A stretch of DNA of 64,000 bases, from positions 47,558 to 111,557 of the forward strand of contig NZ_FQXE01000017.1 in assembly GCF_900129885.1 (NCBI RefSeq), written 5' to 3'. Origin of the DNA: Pollutimonas bauzanensis. GTDB taxonomy: Bacteria > Pseudomonadota > Gammaproteobacteria > Burkholderiales > Burkholderiaceae_B. Positions 61,783 to 64,000 of this stretch are shown in pieces. The translations under genes and the position numbers were made by a program. Within the stretch, counting starts at the first letter, position 1. Every line of letters begins with the position of its first letter. The notes beneath the pieces are model-generated. The model saw only the letters and a program-made list of their open reading frames with translations, was not told where the DNA came from and did not search any database.

Positions 61783-62226
61783 ATGAAGGGAAATGGAAAA
61801 ATGAAAAAGATCGCGATGTGCATGGCATTGGCGGTATTGGCGGGATGCGCCGCGACGCCTCAGGGCCTGAGGGAGGTCGACTTGCGCGACCCGAAGTATT
61901 TCCGCGCCGAACACATCATCCCGTTGCCGTTTCCCAAGATACAAATGGCCTTGTTCAAGCACCAGGCGGCTTGCGGCAGCGCGCCCGAGTTTTTCATGGA
62001 CCCGCGCCAGACCAATTACGCCACCATTATCCAGAAGCCGGCGGGCGCAAGCAGCTTCGAGCGCGCCGTTCTGGCTGACCTGGTCCAGCTGCAGGGCACC
62101 ATGATGGCGGAGTCGCGGGTCCGCGCGCAGGTGTATACCTACTATACGGACGCGGCCGCCGAAAAGCAGATCAATGACTTTCTCGCCGCCATCGCCCATC
62201 CCGAGGTGTGCCCGGACGCTAAATAA
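61783..62226 (+). CDS. Small lipoprotein, function unknown
   Basis: 147 residues. The N-terminus MKKIAMCMALAVLAGC is a lipoprotein signal with lipobox LAGC; the Cys would be lipidated and the protein anchored in a membrane facing the periplasm. The mature part has no family I recognise; it contains a second conserved-looking Cys pair (AACGSAPE and a C-terminal EVCPDAK) that could form a disulfide. Start 61783 has AAGG six bases upstream; ATG 61801 is an alternative. It begins two bases after msbA, suggesting an LPS-transport-related role. Its end overlaps rng by 8 bases, tail to tail. Confidence 0.75.
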   Translation: MKGNGKMKKIAMCMALAVLAGCAATPQGLREVDLRDPKYFRAEHIIPLPFPKIQMALFKHQAACGSAPEFFMDPRQTNYATIIQKPAGASSFERAVLADLVQLQGTMMAESRVRAQVYTYYTDAAAEKQINDFLAAIAHPEVCPDAK

Positions 62227-63682
62227 GGACAATATCGTATTGTTCCTGTGAGTACTGGCTTTCCACTTCCAGCGATATCGGCTTGCCGATGAAGTCGCCC
62301 AGCATGGCCAGATGCTGGCTTTCCTCCTCCAGGAACAGGTCTACGATGGCCTGTGATGCCAATATGCGGAACTCCTTGGGGTTGAACTGGCGCGACTCGC
62401 GCAATATCTCCCGCAGTATTTCATAGCACAGGGTGCGCGGCGTGCGGACATTGCCGCGCGCCTGGCAAGTCGGGCAGGGCTCGCACAACTGGTGCGCCAG
62501 GGAGTCGCGGGTGCGCTTGCGCGTCATTTCCACCAGCCCCAGCTGGCTGAAACCGCTTACCGTCATGCGGGTGCGGTCTTTGGCCAGCGCCTTGTTGAGC
62601 TCGGCGAGCACCGCGCTGCGGTGCCCGGCATCGTCCATGTCGATGAAGTCGAGAATGATGATGCCGCCAAGATTGCGCAGGCGCAACTGCCGCGCGAGCG
62701 CCACCGCGGCTTCCAGATTGGTTTTGAATATCGTATCGTCAAAGTTGCGCCCGCCCACGAAGCCGCCGGTATTGACGTCGACGGTGGTCAGGGCTTCGGT
62801 CTGGTCGATGATGAGATACCCGCCCGATTTCAGGTCCACGCGCCGCGAAAGTGCCCGGGCGATTTCTTCGTCGACGTTGGCGGTATCGAACAAGGGGCGT
62901 TCGCCGCTGTAGTGCTTGATGCGGCTCAAGACGGAAGGGGTGTAGGTTTTGGCCCAGTCCAGCAGTTCCTGGGTGGTGCTGCGCGAATCCACCGTGATCA
63001 TGCCGGTCGACGGGCCCACCATGTCGCGCAGTACGCGCTGGGCGAGTGTCAGGTCGGTATACAGGATGGAGGGCGTGGCCTGGCTTTTCGCCTTGGCCTG
63101 TATGCTGTTCCATATAGTGCGCAAGTAGGACTGATCGGCCCGCAGTTCTTCGTCCGTGGCTCCCTCCGCCTGGGTGCGGACGATAAAGCCGCCGTTTTCA
63201 TCCTCGGGCATGAATGACAGCACCCGTTCGCGCAAGGACGTGCGGTCTTCTTCGGATTCGATTTTCTGGGATATGCCGACATGGGGGTCGTAAGGCAGGT
63301 AGACCAGCATGCGTCCGGCTATGCTGATCTGCGTGGAGAGCCGTGCGCCTTTGGTGCCCAATGGGTCCTTGATGACCTGCACCATCAGGGCCTGGCCCTC
63401 GAAGAGCAGTTTTTCGATGGGGGTGATGGCGGTGCCGTTGCTGCGTTCGGTCCGGTTTTGCCTGAGGTCGGCGACATGGATGAAGGCGGCGCGTTCCAGG
63501 CCGATATCGACGAAGGCGCTTTGCATGCCGGGCAGCACGCGCACCACTTTGCCCAGATAGAGGTTGCCGACATGGCCGCGCTGGATGCTGCGTTCTATAT
63601 GGAGTTCCTGGACGGAGCCCTGTTCCACTAATGCGACACGGGTTTCGAATGGCGTTACGTTGATGAGGATGTCTTCAGTCAT
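62219..63682 (-). CDS. rng: Ribonuclease G
   Basis: 487 residues, the short RNase E/G homolog that trims 16S rRNA and degrades mRNA. N-terminal S1 domain (GNLYLGKVVRVLPGMQSAFVDIG), 5'-sensor/RNase H-like region, catalytic aspartates in TTVDVNTGGF and IIILDFIDMDD, and the zinc-link CEPCPTC. No long C-terminal scaffold, so RNase G rather than E. ATG 63680-63682 begins MTEDILINVTP; no clear ribosome binding site. A TACACT -10 candidate (63720-63715, minus) would give a leader of about 25 bases. Confidence 0.94.
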   Translation of the reverse strand: MTEDILINVTPFETRVALVEQGSVQELHIERSIQRGHVGNLYLGKVVRVLPGMQSAFVDIGLERAAFIHVADLRQNRTERSNGTAITPIEKLLFEGQALMVQVIKDPLGTKGARLSTQISIAGRMLVYLPYDPHVGISQKIESEEDRTSLRERVLSFMPEDENGGFIVRTQAEGATDEELRADQSYLRTIWNSIQAKAKSQATPSILYTDLTLAQRVLRDMVGPSTGMITVDSRSTTQELLDWAKTYTPSVLSRIKHYSGERPLFDTANVDEEIARALSRRVDLKSGGYLIIDQTEALTTVDVNTGGFVGGRNFDDTIFKTNLEAAVALARQLRLRNLGGIIILDFIDMDDAGHRSAVLAELNKALAKDRTRMTVSGFSQLGLVEMTRKRTRDSLAHQLCEPCPTCQARGNVRTPRTLCYEILREILRESRQFNPKEFRILASQAIVDLFLEEESQHLAMLGDFIGKPISLEVESQYSQEQYDIVLI

Positions 63683-64000
63683 GTGCAGTTGGCGCCGATT
63701 GCTTGAATTGGATAAGTGTAGGGCCAATTGCGCCGGGGGTGTGGGTTGCGTTGTCCTTGTTCTAAACCCGTCGCCGTGGGCGGGTGTGGGTTGGGCTCAA
63801 TATCGCTGCGGTCCCGGGCTTCGCCCGCGACTGCCCGCGCAGTCGACCTGTTTCCGGGCGCCCGCGAACTCGCGGAACGGACAGCCCCCGGCTGTCCGTA
63901 AGCGTCTCGCTCAGACAAGCGCGGGCTTGCCTCCCGGAAACAGGCCGCCTGCGCGGCTTGCTCAACATTTCGCCCAACCCACACCCGCCCACGGCGCCTG
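63683..64000. other. 318-bp stretch without a credible gene
   Basis: Upstream of rng. It holds the rng promoter candidate, a 12-base direct repeat (GGGTGTGGGTTG at 63737-63748 and 63782-63793) and the long nested palindrome described separately. The ORF across it (63679-63984, minus) follows the palindrome and is not credible. Confidence 0.7.
63772..63996. repeat. 225-bp nested palindromic element with G-quadruplex-type arms
   Basis: Outer arms are a perfect 25-bp inverted repeat (63772-63796 and 63972-63996). A second pair, 24 bases with two mismatches, sits inside (63835-63858 and 63933-63956, CCTGTTTCCGGG core). The centre is a perfect CGGACAGCC/GGCTGTCCG hairpin (63878-63898), with small hairpins CGGGC/GCCCG (63815-63827) and GACTGC/GCAGTC (63829-63844) between. 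The outer arm reads GGGCGGGTGTGGGTTGGG (63778-63795), a canonical four-tract quadruplex motif, on opposite strands at the two ends. It has MITE-like symmetry; no target duplication is visible. Confidence 0.8.

Noticed and set aside
63679..63984. 101-codon minus-strand ORF over the palindrome
   Set aside because: Its sequence simply follows the inverted repeat and it overlaps the rng start. No ribosome binding site or family likeness.
1..64000. Mobile elements, prophage, CRISPR, tRNA or defence island
   Set aside because: I looked for transposase-like or phage-like proteins, direct-repeat arrays, tRNA-like cloverleaf ends and typical defence domains and found none; the window is core genome apart from the palindrome at the right end.

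Overview
The window reads as chromosomal DNA of a Gram-negative betaproteobacterium of the order Burkholderiales, most likely family Alcaligenaceae (Bordetella / Achromobacter / Pusillimonas relatives). The basis is the high GC content, the gene orders rpsF-priB-rpsR-rplI-dnaB, xseB-ispA-dxs, alaC-hom-thrC and hpnC-hpnD-hpnE, and lipopolysaccharide genes (kdkA, a WaaE-like transferase, a family 9 transferase, msbA) that imply an outer membrane. Genus and species are inference. I see no transposase, integrase, phage gene, CRISPR array, tRNA or rRNA. Almost all of it is dense core genome, about 59 genes with short gaps.

Layout. 1-9.9 kb: tail of typA, a bidirectional terminator, gabD, a LOG-family nucleotidase divergent from polA (the two start codons share the bases CATG), a possible 38-residue protein, a Na/phosphate cotransporter, htpX with a heat-shock-like promoter, an EamA transporter and a mercaptopyruvate sulfurtransferase. 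9.9-15.5 kb: an unusual Rieske oxygenase facing xseB-ispA-dxs (isoprenoid supply) and folE2. 15.5-18.8 kb: the S6/PriB/S18/L9 operon with its promoter, two hairpins including a strong terminator, then dnaB starting at TTG. 18.8-23.6 kb: minus-strand SBF transporter, and a tight group of Mth938-like gene, bcp, PIN-PhoH gene and pdxA. 23.8-28.5 kb: alaC-hom-thrC, one unknown gene, crcB. 28.5-31.7 kb: hpnCDE for squalene (hopanoid precursor). 31.7-39.1 kb: alr, an SDR gene, radA, a TauE/SafE permease, a large FtsX-type permease coupled to kdkA. 39.1-45.1 kb: potFGHI polyamine importer, an Spx/ArsC-like protein, rpiA and phoU, with a Pho-box-like repeat over the rpiA stop codon. 45.1-54.4 kb: yggX, argA, hrpA, dnaE. 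54.4-62.2 kb: an envelope-glycan block translationally chained to dnaE (GT4, deacetylase, GT2), a second deacetylase, then ykgJ, ydcF, GT9, msbA and a lipoprotein. 62.2-64 kb: rng and a long intergenic palindrome.

How the genes fit together. Dxs and IspA supply the farnesyl diphosphate that HpnCDE turn into squalene. KdkA, the transferases, the deacetylases and MsbA build and move outer-membrane glycolipids. Hom/ThrC and AlaC make amino acids. PolA, DnaB, DnaE, PriB, RadA and XseB serve DNA replication and repair. PhoU and the Na/phosphate carrier deal with phosphate.

The least ordinary items are non-coding: a 225-bp nested palindrome with quadruplex-type arms at the right end, four genes with a -10-like box exactly six bases before an ATG that lacks a ribosome binding site (possible leaderless mRNAs), a Pho-box candidate for a phoU that has no pst genes beside it in this window, and a terminator/hairpin pair in front of dnaB.
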